A stretch of DNA of 64,000 bases from Bolinopsis microptera (taxonomy: Eukaryota > Ctenophora > Tentaculata > Lobata > Bolinopsidae): the NCBI RefSeq assembly GCF_026151205.1, contig NC_087080.1:4815096-4879095 (forward strand), read 5' to 3'. Under the pieces are notes generated by a model, which was not told the DNA's origin, made no database searches, and saw only the letters and a program-made list of their open reading frames with translations. Shown here piece by piece: positions 22,902 through 32,506 of this stretch. Within the stretch, counting starts at the first letter, position 1; each line of letters opens with the position of its first letter. Made by a program: the position numbers and the translations under genes.

Positions 22902-24313
22902 CCACTACCTGAATATTGATCGGGAACAGGTTAGCCGCGTATGTGGAAAGAGTGAGTTAGATTATAGGTAACAACGGGTAGTCTCAAGCTACCCGTCTTT
23001 GCACCGTAACTTAGCCATCTGATCTAGAAGAGGAAGGAAGGTTATCATCTACACATACTGTATTAGGAAGTTAATCGTGTCCTAGCTACAGATCATACCT
23101 TATTAAGAAGTTTATCGTATCCTGAAAAAAATACCTTATTAGGAAGTTTATCGTGTCCTAGAAACAGGCCATATAACAGAATTATCACTTTCTCCTCCTC
23201 CCAATCCACAGTATTCCGGAGTTTCTGCAACGTCACTAAAACTGCAAAACATTGTAAGTTCATATGTAGATTCTATAAAAGGTTTGAATTAAAGCAGAGA
23301 GGTTAATAAGCACTTATCATATTTAGATTATAGTTCAGTCAGTTTTTTTGAGACGCCTCCATGAACCACCACGGGGCGACCTGCCCAGTAGTAAGAGCTG
23401 CCCAGTAGTAAGAGCTGCAGGAAATCACAAAAGCAATGAGGGTTATTGAAATTAAAGGACTTTTGTCATTTATGGGTGCTTGTATAATAATTTTACCGCA
23501 AGATTTTGATAATCTTTGTAATAAACTAGTGCAATGATTGGACAAGTCACAATCAACAATGATAAAAGTGTTTTATATAAAATAACCTAAAGCGAGAATG
23601 TCGTTAGTTAACTATAAAATACAGTACCAAGCGATGTATTAAAGTAACACAATTATACTCGTTCTAATTGATATTAGCTTACTTTGATTCAACGAAAACC
23701 TACCTTTTATCTGCTTTCGTGAAATTCAAAAGTGATGTTAAAGTAACACGAGCCCTTTAAAGCTTGCAGGGGTTCCTCCTATTATCGTTGATCAATTATG
23801 TACCAAGTACACTATGTAATACAGCAAAGTCGTCAGTCGATAACTGCTGTTAAACTTAAAGCCATGAAAGTTCAAAGCGAGTGCAGAAACAAGAAATGGC
23901 GCGAAATCATAATGTTCAAGCCACACGTACAACGTATGATCTGCATTATGCTCCTTCATCAACTAATTCTAGTTTTAAACGATTTTGACACGCTAAAATG
24001 CGCGCGTGGATTTGCGCGGCGCGTAGAAAAATTTTAAAGCTGTCGGATAGAGGTTAATAAATTTTTCTACTGTCAACACAGCCCAAGTTATTCATGTTTT
24101 AATATCAAAAAATGTCCGATTTTTTTGTATTATTTTTAACTAATTTCCTTTTCAAATCGCTGCCACATCAAAATTATTTTACGAAAGTAAAGTATTTTAC
24201 AAAAAGCAAGCTCAATCGTTTTAGAACTAAATTAAAAAAGAATTTAATATAAAAATGTTAAAACTTTAAAATTATCGATGGAATAAATTGCCAACGTCCA
24301 AATGTGTGTAAAA
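22902..24313. other. Unassigned DNA with small tandem duplications
   Basis: Three imperfect copies of a TTAGGAAGTTTATCGTGTCC unit lie at about 23065-23165, and an 18-bp GCCCAGTAGTAAGAGCT unit is doubled at 23376-23416. No gene or known element is recognised. The small plus-strand frame at 23798-24037 has no identifiable motif. Confidence 0.4.
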
Positions 24314-24611
24314 TACGACGAAGGGAGGTCACAACACTGCGCGCAGGAGTGATTATAGCCTGTGCAGCAACAGTACACGCGCTTTAACCTAACCATGTGC
24401 TTTCGCGCCACTCACTGCAGCGTGCAGGCGCGCTCGTTTCACACGGGAGGCGAGCGGAGAGGAGTTTAAAGATAATTAATAGAGATAAGGCTAAAATACA
24501 TATATAAATAGATAAAGATAGCGATTAGAATATTAAATAAAGATTTTGGCCCATGTGTGCAATTTTACAAAAATGACACACATGGGCCACCTAATGATAT
24601 ACATGATAAAC

Positions 24612-24715
24612 CTGCTAGCGCATGTGTATCAAAAAATTTTTTGACACACATACGCTACCTAGGAAGCGCATGTGTATCATTATTTTTTTTGACACACATG
24701 CGCTTCCATAATATG
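24612..24715. repeat. CACATGCGC hairpin module at the outer palindrome edge
   Basis: Just outside the right palindrome edge lies a diverged copy of the module found in the core P1 units: a GCTAGCGCATGTGTATCA block, then TACGCTACCTAGGAAGCGCA and a GACACACATGCGC block. The edge of the palindrome and its centre therefore share sequence, which may be how the inverted duplication was seeded. Confidence 0.55.
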
Positions 24716-24719
24716 GCAG

Positions 24720-27180
24720 TGATATGTTAACATTGGATAAATTTCAACACCTGAACAGGGTAAAAATTTGTAAATTTCGTCACAAAAAAATTATAACTTT
24801 ATTTGCTCTGTGTTGGCAAAATAACTAATTTATCGACATAGTGATGGTGATAAAGTAACATTATATACTAATTGAGGTATGATTCTTCAAAATAGGGGCA
24901 AGAAATGTAAATTTCGTCACATCAGCCATTGCATTAGTTAGATAGATTCTCTTTCATATCAACTGCCCTTATTATTGTTGGAATGGATTTATACAGGAAA
25001 TATAGAAACCCATGCCCATTTGTCATCACATTGAAATTATACTGTTGGGGCAGGAAATGTAAATTTCGTCACATTTCGGTAAATTAGTGATATCAAACTC
25101 AGCATTGTTAAACTTGAGTTCTGATTTGCTGAAAAATAACCTACCAATAATTCCTGGAAGAATATTGAATTCTAATCGGGGTATGGTTCTTCAAAATAGG
25201 GTCAAGAAATGTAAATTTCGTCACATACGTCATTGAAAATTTAGATACATTTTATTTCACATCAACAGTCCTAATTATAGTTTGAAATGATTAATTCAGA
25301 GATAAAGGAAATATAGAAACCCATGCCCATTTTTCATCACATTAAAATTATACTTTTGGGGCAGGAAAAGTGAATTTCGTCACATTTCGGTAACTTAGTA
25401 TAATTAAACTCAGAATTGTCAAACTTGAGTTCTGATGATCTGCTGAATAATAACCTACTAATAATTCCTGGAAGAATATTGAATTCTAATCGGGGTATGG
25501 TTCTTCAAAATAGGGTCAAGAAATGTAAATTTGGCACATACGTCATTGTAAAATTTAGATACACTTTCTTTCACATCAACAGTCCTAATTATAGTTTGAA
25601 ATGATTAATTCAGAGATAAGGAAATATAGAAACCCATGCCCATTTTTCATCACATTGAAATTATACTGTTGGGGCAGGAAAAGTGAATTTCGTCACATTT
25701 CGGTAACTTAGTATAATTAAACTCAGAATTGTCAAACTTGAGTTCTGATGATCTGCTGAATAATAACCTACTAATAATTCCTGGAAGAATATTGAATTCT
25801 AATCGAGGCATGTTTCTTCAAAATAGGGTCAAGAAATGTAAATTTCGTCACATCAGCCATTGCATTAGTTAGATAGATTTTCTTTCATATCAACTGCCCT
25901 TATTATTATTGTGACAATTTTTTTCTATCCGTGCATCGTCCTTATATACAGTTTTCCCGCCTTCCAAACCAAAATCAGATATAAATGATTTCGGCAATTC
26001 ACCCAAAATTTTAAATTCCATATAATGTGACAGAATTTACATCATTTCCCAATAAGTGCATGTATTTGCTAACTTTTCAAAACAACATATTTTAGGGCTA
26101 TGATTGGTAGAAGAACCATCAAATAATGAGTTGAAAGGGTTTTGAGGACACCTCACAGTAGAAAAGAGGTATCGCATTCTGAGTGTGACAAAGTTTACGA
26201 AATATTGCCATAAAACCGTTCGATCCCTGCCCTTCAGCCAAATGTTGCATCATAATTGTTAGAATGACCTAATCTACTATATTTTAAACCAAAAAATGCT
26301 AATTGGGCAGCTATGGTTAACACAGTCACAAAAATGTGACATTTTTTACATTATAGTGCCTAAAAACAATAAATTGTATTTCTGAGCCGTGTATATGGAA
26401 GTATGGGTCACGTGGCTACTGGCTAATGTCCAGAACTTCTGAACACGCTATTTTTTTTGGTTTACCAATATCCTTAAACTTCAACATGAACGTGTCCATT
26501 TACGATTTCGTATCATTTTGTGACGATGTTTACATCAACTGCCCTATACTTCAATCAACTGTATCCGTGTATCGTCCTCATATAATAGAGTTTCCCGCCT
26601 TCCAAACCAAAATCAGATATAAATGATTTCGGAAATTCACCCAGAATTTCAAATTCCAAATAATGTGACAGAATTTACATAATTTCCCAATAGCCAAGTG
26701 CATGTATTTGTTCACTTTTCAAAACAACATATTTTAGAGCTATGATTGGCAGAAGAACTATCAAATAATGAGTTGAAAGGGTTTTCAGGACATCTCACAG
26801 TAGAAAAGAGGTCTCGTATTCTGAGTGTGACAAAGTTTACGAAATGTTGCCTTAAAGCCGTTCGATCACTGCCCTTTAGGCCTACATTGTATCATAATTG
26901 TTAGATTGACCTAATTTACTATATTTTAGACCAAAAAATGCTAATTGGGCAGCTATGGTAAACAATGTCACAAAAATGTGACATTTTTTACATAATAGTG
27001 CCTAAAAGCAATACATTTTATTTTTGAGCAGTGCATATGGGAGTATGGGTCACGTGGCTAATGTTCAGAACTTATGAACACGCTAGATTAATAAATGTTA
27101 AAATTAAACCACTATCGTCAAAAACGCTGTTTTAGAAATTTACCAATTTCCTCAAACTTCAATGAACGTGTCCATATAAT
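24720..27180. repeat. Satellite with a roughly 155-bp motif period, orientation flip near 25900
   Basis: A short motif recurs throughout. On the left it reads GTAAATTTCGTCAC (24770, 24907, 25059, 25211, near 25370, near 25525, near 25683, 25838). On the right it is inverted, as GTGACAGAATTTAC-type sequences (26027, near 26185, near 26335, 26664, near 26824, near 26977). Most intervals are 150-160 bp. The left half is organised as dimers of about 310 bp and the right half as a block of about 638 bp present twice (25927 and 26565). All frames inside are AT-rich noise. Confidence 0.75.
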
Positions 27181-27186
27181 AATATT

Positions 27187-27189
<3 letters not shown>

Positions 27190-27227
<38 letters not shown>

Positions 27228-30200
27228 GTCACGTCCGTCTATGTCCGCTTGTCTCATAGAATCCAAAAAGGACAGGACATAGGCGGACATAGACGGACAT
27301 AGGCGGACATAGGCGGACATAGGCGGACATAGACGGACATAGGCGGACATAGGCGGACATTAATGGACACCTAAATTGCTAAATAAAATGTTCAATTTTT
27401 GCTGTTATAGGGGGATCATGTTTTTTGTCCGTTCGGTACCCTATATTTTCAAAACGGACAAAAAATAGAGCGGACAAAAACGGACAAAAATGGAAATAAC
27501 ATTTAGATGCTTCCTCCTCCTACTCTTCCTCCTCCTCCCCCTGGGTCTTCCTGATCTTCCTCAGTCCTCTTCCTCCTCCCCTCGGCCTCCTCAGTCCTCC
27601 TCCTACTCCTCCTCCTCGTCCTCAGTCCTCCTCATCAGTCCTCAACAGTCCTCCTCCTCCCCAGTCCTCCTCCTCCTCCTGAGTCCTCCTCCTGGGTCCT
27701 CCTCCTGGGTCCTCCTCCTCCTCTTCATCCTCCTCCTCTTCCTCCTCAGTCCTCAGTCCTCCTCCTCATCCTTCTCCTCAGTCCTCCATCCTCCTCCTCA
27801 GTCCTCCCCCAGTCCCCCTCCTCCTCCTCCTATTCAGTCCTCCTCCTCCTCCTTCTCAGTCCTCCTCAGTCCTCCTCCTCCTCCTTCTCAGTCCTCCTCA
27901 GTCCTCCTCCTCCTCCTCCTCCTCCTCTTCCCTCTCAGTCATCCTCCTCAGCCATCCTCCTCAGTCCTCCTCCTCCTGGGTCCTCCTCCTCCTCTTCATC
28001 CTCCTCCTCTTCCTCCTCGGTCCTCAGTCCTCCTCCCCCTGGGTCCTCCTCCTTCTCATCAGTCCTCCTCCTCCCCAGTCCTCTCCCAGTCCCCCTCCTC
28101 CTCCTCCTCCTATTCAGTCCTCCTCCTCCTCCTCCTCAGTTCTCCTTAGTCCTCCTTCTCATTTCTCCTAAGTCCTCCTCCTGAGTCCTCCTCCTCTTCC
28201 TTCTGAGTCCTCCTCCTGAGTCCTCCTCCTCCTCCCTCTCAGTCATCCTCCTCAGTCATCCTCCTCAGCCATCCTCCTCAGCCATCCTCCTCAGTACTCC
28301 TCAGTCCTCCTCCTTCTCAGTCATCGTCAGTCCTCCTCCTCAGTCCTCCTCAGTCCTCCTCCTTCTGGGTCCTCCTCCTCCTCCTGGGTCCTCCAGCCTC
28401 CTGGGTCTTCCTGATCCTCCCCAGTCCTCTTCCTCCTCCCCTCCTCAGTCCTCCTCCTACTCTTCCTCCTCGTCCTCAGTCCTCCTCATCAGTCCTCAAC
28501 AGTTCTCCTCCTCCCCAGTCCTCCTCCTCCTCCTGGGGCCTTTTCCTGGGTCCTCCTCCTGGGGCCTTTTCCTGGGTCCTCCTCCTGGGTCCTCCTTCTC
28601 CTGCTCAGTCCTTCTCCTCCTCAGTCCTCTTCTTCCTCTTCCTCCTCCTCCTCCCTCTCAGCCATCCTCCTCAGCCATCCTCTTCAGCCATCCTCCTCAG
28701 CCATCCTCCTCAGTCCTCCTCCTTCTCAGTCCTCGTCAGTCCTCCTCCTGAGTCTTCCTCCTCCTCAGTCATCCTCCTGAGTTCTCCTCCTCCTCCTCCT
28801 CCTCCTCCTAGGTCCTCCTTCTGGGTCCTCCTCCTCCTCCTCCTCCTGGGTCTTCCTGATCCTTCTCCTCCCTCTCAGTCATCCTCCTCAGCCATCCTCC
28901 TCAGCCATCCTTCTCAGCCATCCTCCTCAGTCCTCCTCAGTCCTCCTCCTCCTCCTGGGTCCTCCTCCTCCTCCTCCTCCTGGGTCCTCCAGCCTCCTGG
29001 GTCTTCCTGATCCTCCCCAGTCCTCTTCCTCCTCCCCTCCTCAGTCCTCCTCCTACTCTTCCTCCTCGTCCTCAGTCCTCCTCATCAGTCCTCAACAGTT
29101 CTCCTCCTCCCCAGTCCTCCTCCTCCTCCTGGGGCCTTTTCCTGGGTCCTCCTCCTGGGTCCTCCTCCTCCTGGGTCCTCCTCCTCCTGGGTCCTCCTCC
29201 TCCTGGGTCCTCCTTCTCCTGCTCAGTCCTTCTCCTCCTCCTCCTCAGTCCTCTTCTTCCTCTTCCTCCTCCTCCTCCCTCTCAGCCATCCTCCTCAGCC
29301 ATCCTCTTCAGCCATCCTCCTCAGCCATCCTCCTCAGTCCTTTTCCTTCTCAGTCCTCGTCAGTCCTCCTCCTGAGTCCTTTTCCTCCTCCTCCTCCTCC
29401 TCCTCCTCCTAGGTCCTCCTTCTGGGTCCTCCTCCTCCTCCTCCTGGGTTTTCCTGATCCTTCTCCTCCCTCTCAGTCATCCTCCTCAGTCATCCTCCTC
29501 AGCCATCCTCCTCAGCCATCCTTCTCAGCCATCCTCCTCAGTCCTCCTCAGTCCTCCTCCTCCTCCTGGGTCCTCCTCCTCCTCCTCCTCCTGGGTCCTC
29601 CAGCCTCCTGGGTCTTCCTGATCCTCCCCAGTCCTCTTCCTCCTCCCCTCCTCAGTCCTCCTCCTACTCTTCCTCCTCGTCCTCAGTCCTCCTCATCAGT
29701 CCTCAACAGTCCTCCTCCTCCCCAGTCCTCCTTCTCCTCCTGGGGCCTTTTCCTGGGTCCTCCTCCTGGGTCCTCCTCCTCCTGGGTCCTCCTTCTCCTC
29801 CTCAGTCCTTCTCCTCCTCCTCCTCAGTCCTCTTCTTCCTCTTCCTCCTCCTCCTCCCTCTCAGCCATCCTCCTCAGCCATCCTCTTCAGCCATCCTCCT
29901 CAGCCATCCTCCTCAGTCCTCCTCCTTCTCAGTCCTCGTCAGTCCTCCTCCTGAGTCCTCCTCCTCCTCAGTCATCCTCCTGAAATCTCCTCCTCCTCCT
30001 CCTCCTCTTCCTCCTAGGTCCTCCTTCTGGGTCCTCCTCCTCCTCCTCCTCCTGGGTCTTCCTGATCCTTCTCCTCCCTCTCAGTCATCCTCCTCAGTCA
30101 TCCTCCTCAGCCATCCTCCTCAGCCATCCTTCTCAGCCATCCTCCTCAGTCCTCCTCAGTCCTCCTCCTCCTCCTGGGTCCTCCTCCTCCTCCTGGGTCC

Positions 30201-30990
30201 TCCAGCCTCCTGGGTCTTCCTGATCCTCCCCAGTCCTCTTCCTCCTCCCCTCCTCAGTCCTCCTCCTACTCTTCCTCCTCGTCCTCAGTCCTCCTCATCA
30301 GTCCTCAACAGTTCTCCTCCTCCCCAGTCCTCCTCCTCCTCCTGGGGCCTTTTCCTGGGTCCTCCTCCTGGGTCCTCCTCCTCCTGGGTCCTCCTTCTCC
30401 TGCTCAGTCCTTCTCCTCCTCCTCCTCAGTCCTCTTCTTCCTCTTCCTCCTCCTCCTCCCTCTCAGCCATCCTCCTCAGCCATCCTCCTCAGCCATCCTC
30501 CTCAGTCCTCCTCCTTCTCAGTCCTCCTCAGTCCTCCTCCTGAGTCATCCTCCTCCTAGGTCCTCCTTCTGGGTCCTCCTCCTCCTCCTCCTCCTGGGTC
30601 TTCCTGATCCTTCTCCTCCCTCTCAGTCATCCTCCTCAGTCATCCTCCTCAGTCATCCTCCTCAGCCATCCTACTCAGCCATCCTTCTCAGCCATCCTCC
30701 TCAGTACTCTTCAGTACTCTTCAGTACTCTTCAGTACTCTTCAGTCCTCAAAATGTTTGCCTGCTAATGTCCACTAATGTCCGCTAATGTCCATCCAAGT
30801 CCGCCAATGTCCGTCCGGGTCCGCCAATGTCCGTCCGAGTCCGCCAATGTCCGTCCGAGTCCGCCAATGTCCGTCCGAGTCCGCCAATGTCCGTCCGTGT
30901 CCGCCAATGTCCCAAAAAACACGTCCGTTGTCTCATAGAATCCAAAAAGGACAGGACATAGGCGGACATAGACGGACATGACACCCCCCC
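27190..30990 (+). mobile_element. Poly-G-ended transposon filled with polypyrimidine minisatellite, copy 1
   Basis: It begins with 37 G, then TGTCACGTCCGTCTATGTCC, and ends with the near reverse complement and seven C. The flanks are ATTATT at 27184-27189 and at 30991-30996, a 6-bp target duplication. Subterminal repeats follow on both sides (GGACATAGGC-type on the left, GTCCGAGTCCGCCAAT-type on the right). The interior (about 27500-30740) is almost pure TCC/TCAGTCC/TGGGTCC on the plus strand, with a higher-order unit of about 600 bp starting near 28381, 28979, 29586 and 30181. No transposase is seen. IS3EU and Dada make 6-bp duplications, but the family is not assigned. Confidence 0.8.
27490..28149 (+). 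other. Repeat-encoded open frame, leader-like start (MEITFRCFLLLLF)
   Basis: A 219-codon frame starts in the conserved left part of the transposon and runs into the TCC minisatellite, giving Leu-rich then Ser/Pro-rich low-complexity sequence. The second transposon copy preserves the same first 30 codons and a frame of similar length (60452-61090). Pure TCC repeats are open in all frames, so an open frame here is expected by chance. The N-terminus resembles a signal peptide only because CTC codons are Leu. I do not regard it as an established gene. Confidence 0.25.
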
Positions 30991-31044
30991 ATTATTTTTC
31001 TATGAATAGATCGGATTAGTAGAGTTCGATCTTAATTTGAGGTC

Positions 31045-31502
31045 TTATAGCATTATGCATTGGCCAGCATTTGAGTGGAAATCTGGGCTCTTATAGTGGG
31101 CTATAAATTTTTCTTTCACAGAGAGAATCGAATGGATTGCTCTTGCTGTGGCAGTAAATTTTGTATGGTCTAGAGTTTTATCGGATAACAAACCGGCTAG
31201 GTTAGTAATATTTTTGGGATGGAAGTTATATTTTTCTCTAACTGAGGAGTAGAGTAAACAGTCAGTTAAAACATGAATTTCTTCCTCAATAGGCTTAACC
31301 CCCTTGCTGAAAAAGCAGAAAGTGCACCATCGATGTTCTTTTGGTACTAGGGGGGTTTCGTAACGGCCCCTCTCAATGTAAAGGTTGTGGCAGCTAGGTT
31401 GTGTTAAGCTTTTCCGAGCATCAGGGATCTTAAACACTGCTGAGTATGTTTCTGGTTCAAAGTCATGTTTAATTTGATTATAGAATTCTAATTTAGATTT
31501 TG
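31045..31502 (-). pseudogene. LINE ORF2 C-terminal fragment with CCHC-type finger
   Basis: Minus-strand translation, including codons upstream of the first ATG, gives KSKLEFYNQIKHDF, then HNLYIERGRY, WCTFCFF, an IEEEIHVLTDC segment and a YSSVREKY segment. The C-x2-C ... H-x4-C pattern followed by Y-x3-R is the typical end of many LINE ORF2 proteins. No reverse transcriptase lies beside it. This is a different family from the LINEs at 7714 and 58747. Confidence 0.65.
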
Positions 31503-32440
31503 AAAAAATATTTACAATTTAAAAAAATATTTACAATAAATTATCTGAAACAAATTTACAACAACAAAAAAACAACAATTATTCAGGAAACCTCAAAGCT
31601 CGTCGTTTGGGAGATTAAACTTAAATTGTGTTTTGATGCAACGTTTGACCTGACTCTTAGCTTCTTTTTATTTGTTGTTAATTTTCTGACTATGGATTAG
31701 ACTCAATATGTGGTATAGAAGTGTAATTTTTTTTGATAATTCCATACTCATATTTGTCCAAAAATTCTGAACTGATATAGAAGTGCATAGTTATGATATT
31801 TTCATACTAAATCTCACTAAATAGACTTGCACGTACATTTTCGGTGGTAATATTTTAATGTCGATGTTATGATTTGTTCATTATATTATCAGTGACCAAA
31901 TTGTATTCACTGTTCAAATTATTCGACTTTTTTAAGTATAAACACTTTTTAGGGGTTTATTTTCAGATCTATCATGCTATTTCATACTAAATTGCTCATC
32001 GCAGCATTACCTATGATGATTATATTTTCATCATCAGCATGTTCAAATTGACACAAACAATATTTTTCTAACTGTTTGGTTCGACAATACACAGTCAGCT
32101 TAATCCAGGTAGCGGTAGAATGACAGTATTTTGTCACCCACTCGACATGATGGAAATGAAGTTCTGGAGAACAAATCTTTATAGGAGCTAACATTTCTAG
32201 AACTGTTATAAATGCTTTGTGACTTTTAGAAAGGAGAATGGCCCTAAACAAAGTGGGATTTTTAGTACAACAACGATTTTATTTGATACCCACAATCAAT
32301 ATGTCATATTAAGTTCAAATATTCATAGTCAGTATTACCATTTCACCGAAGTGGTTTTATGTACACCCAATAAGTTGCAAAAAAACTCCTTAGCGCTAAA
32401 CTTTTTCTTTTATAAGTAACCAGTTTTGTGTTTGTCATCT
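31503..32440. other. AT-rich upstream region of the matrix gene, nothing recognised
   Basis: No repeat shared with the rest of the window and no credible coding sequence. This stretch probably holds the gene's 5' regulatory DNA, but no specific element can be supported apart from the TATA-like site listed separately. Confidence 0.4.
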
Positions 32441-32458
32441 ACTTTTGAATGTAAAGTG

Positions 32459-32466
32459 ATATATAA
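32459..32466 (+). promoter_or_regulatory. Possible TATA box (ATATATAAG region)
   Basis: A TATATAAG-like match lies about 45 bp before the ATG at 32507. If used, transcription would start about 30 bp downstream and leave a 5' leader of only some 15 bases. The region is AT-rich, so chance occurrence is quite possible. An upstream non-coding exon would place the promoter elsewhere. Confidence 0.25.
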
Positions 32467-32506
32467 GTTTTAAAATATTTAACTAGATCAATGAAGTAAA
32501 AGAAGT

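Larger units (their letters stand above)
17087..24351. mobile_element. 7.3-kb TIR element with 38-bp perfect inverted repeats
   Basis: The left end (17087-17124, starting CACTCCTGCGCGCAG) is the exact reverse complement of the right end (24314-24351). The flanks are ATTAT at 17082-17086 and 24352-24356, a 5-bp target duplication. The left palindrome arm near 3640-3650 gives the unoccupied site, with one base different. The interior is a nest of other elements: a TAGG/GTGC transposon just inside the left end, an AGTAGAGG element and LINE fragments. No transposase frame was recognised. Either the element is non-autonomous or the internal gene has decayed. Superfamily is not assigned; Transib makes 5-bp duplications with CAC-type ends, but that is only a hint. 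Confidence 0.75.
3398..24610. repeat. Giant interrupted palindrome, dyad near 12067
   Basis: The two halves are inverted copies of each other. Matching segment pairs, left to right, are: 3398-3645 with 24357-24610; 3645-5383 with about 15345-17086; 7452-7713 with about 15072-15340; 9788-10540 with about 13593-15071; and the core array about its own centre. GGTTACAACC at 10533-10542 and GGTTGTAACC at 13593-13602 place the dyad at 12067. Without later insertions each arm is about 3 kb plus half of a 3-kb core. Arms are nearly identical by eye, differing by single bases and small indels, so the duplication is fairly recent or the arms are homogenised. Both arms share an already inserted copy of the AGTAGAGG element, which therefore predates the palindrome. 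Confidence 0.85.

Noticed and set aside
17087-24351. Simple inversion of the segment within the right arm
   Set aside because: An inversion would not create inverted ends absent from the other arm nor the ATTAT duplication; insertion explains both.
26426-26626. 66-codon plus-strand frame
   Set aside because: Lies entirely within the 638-bp satellite block and is not kept open in the second copy of the block.
30764-30984. Repetitive frames such as TDIGGLGRTLADSDGH on the minus strand (also 62700-63038)
   Set aside because: They are read-outs of the GTCCGAGTCCGCCAAT subterminal repeats of the transposon, open by periodicity.
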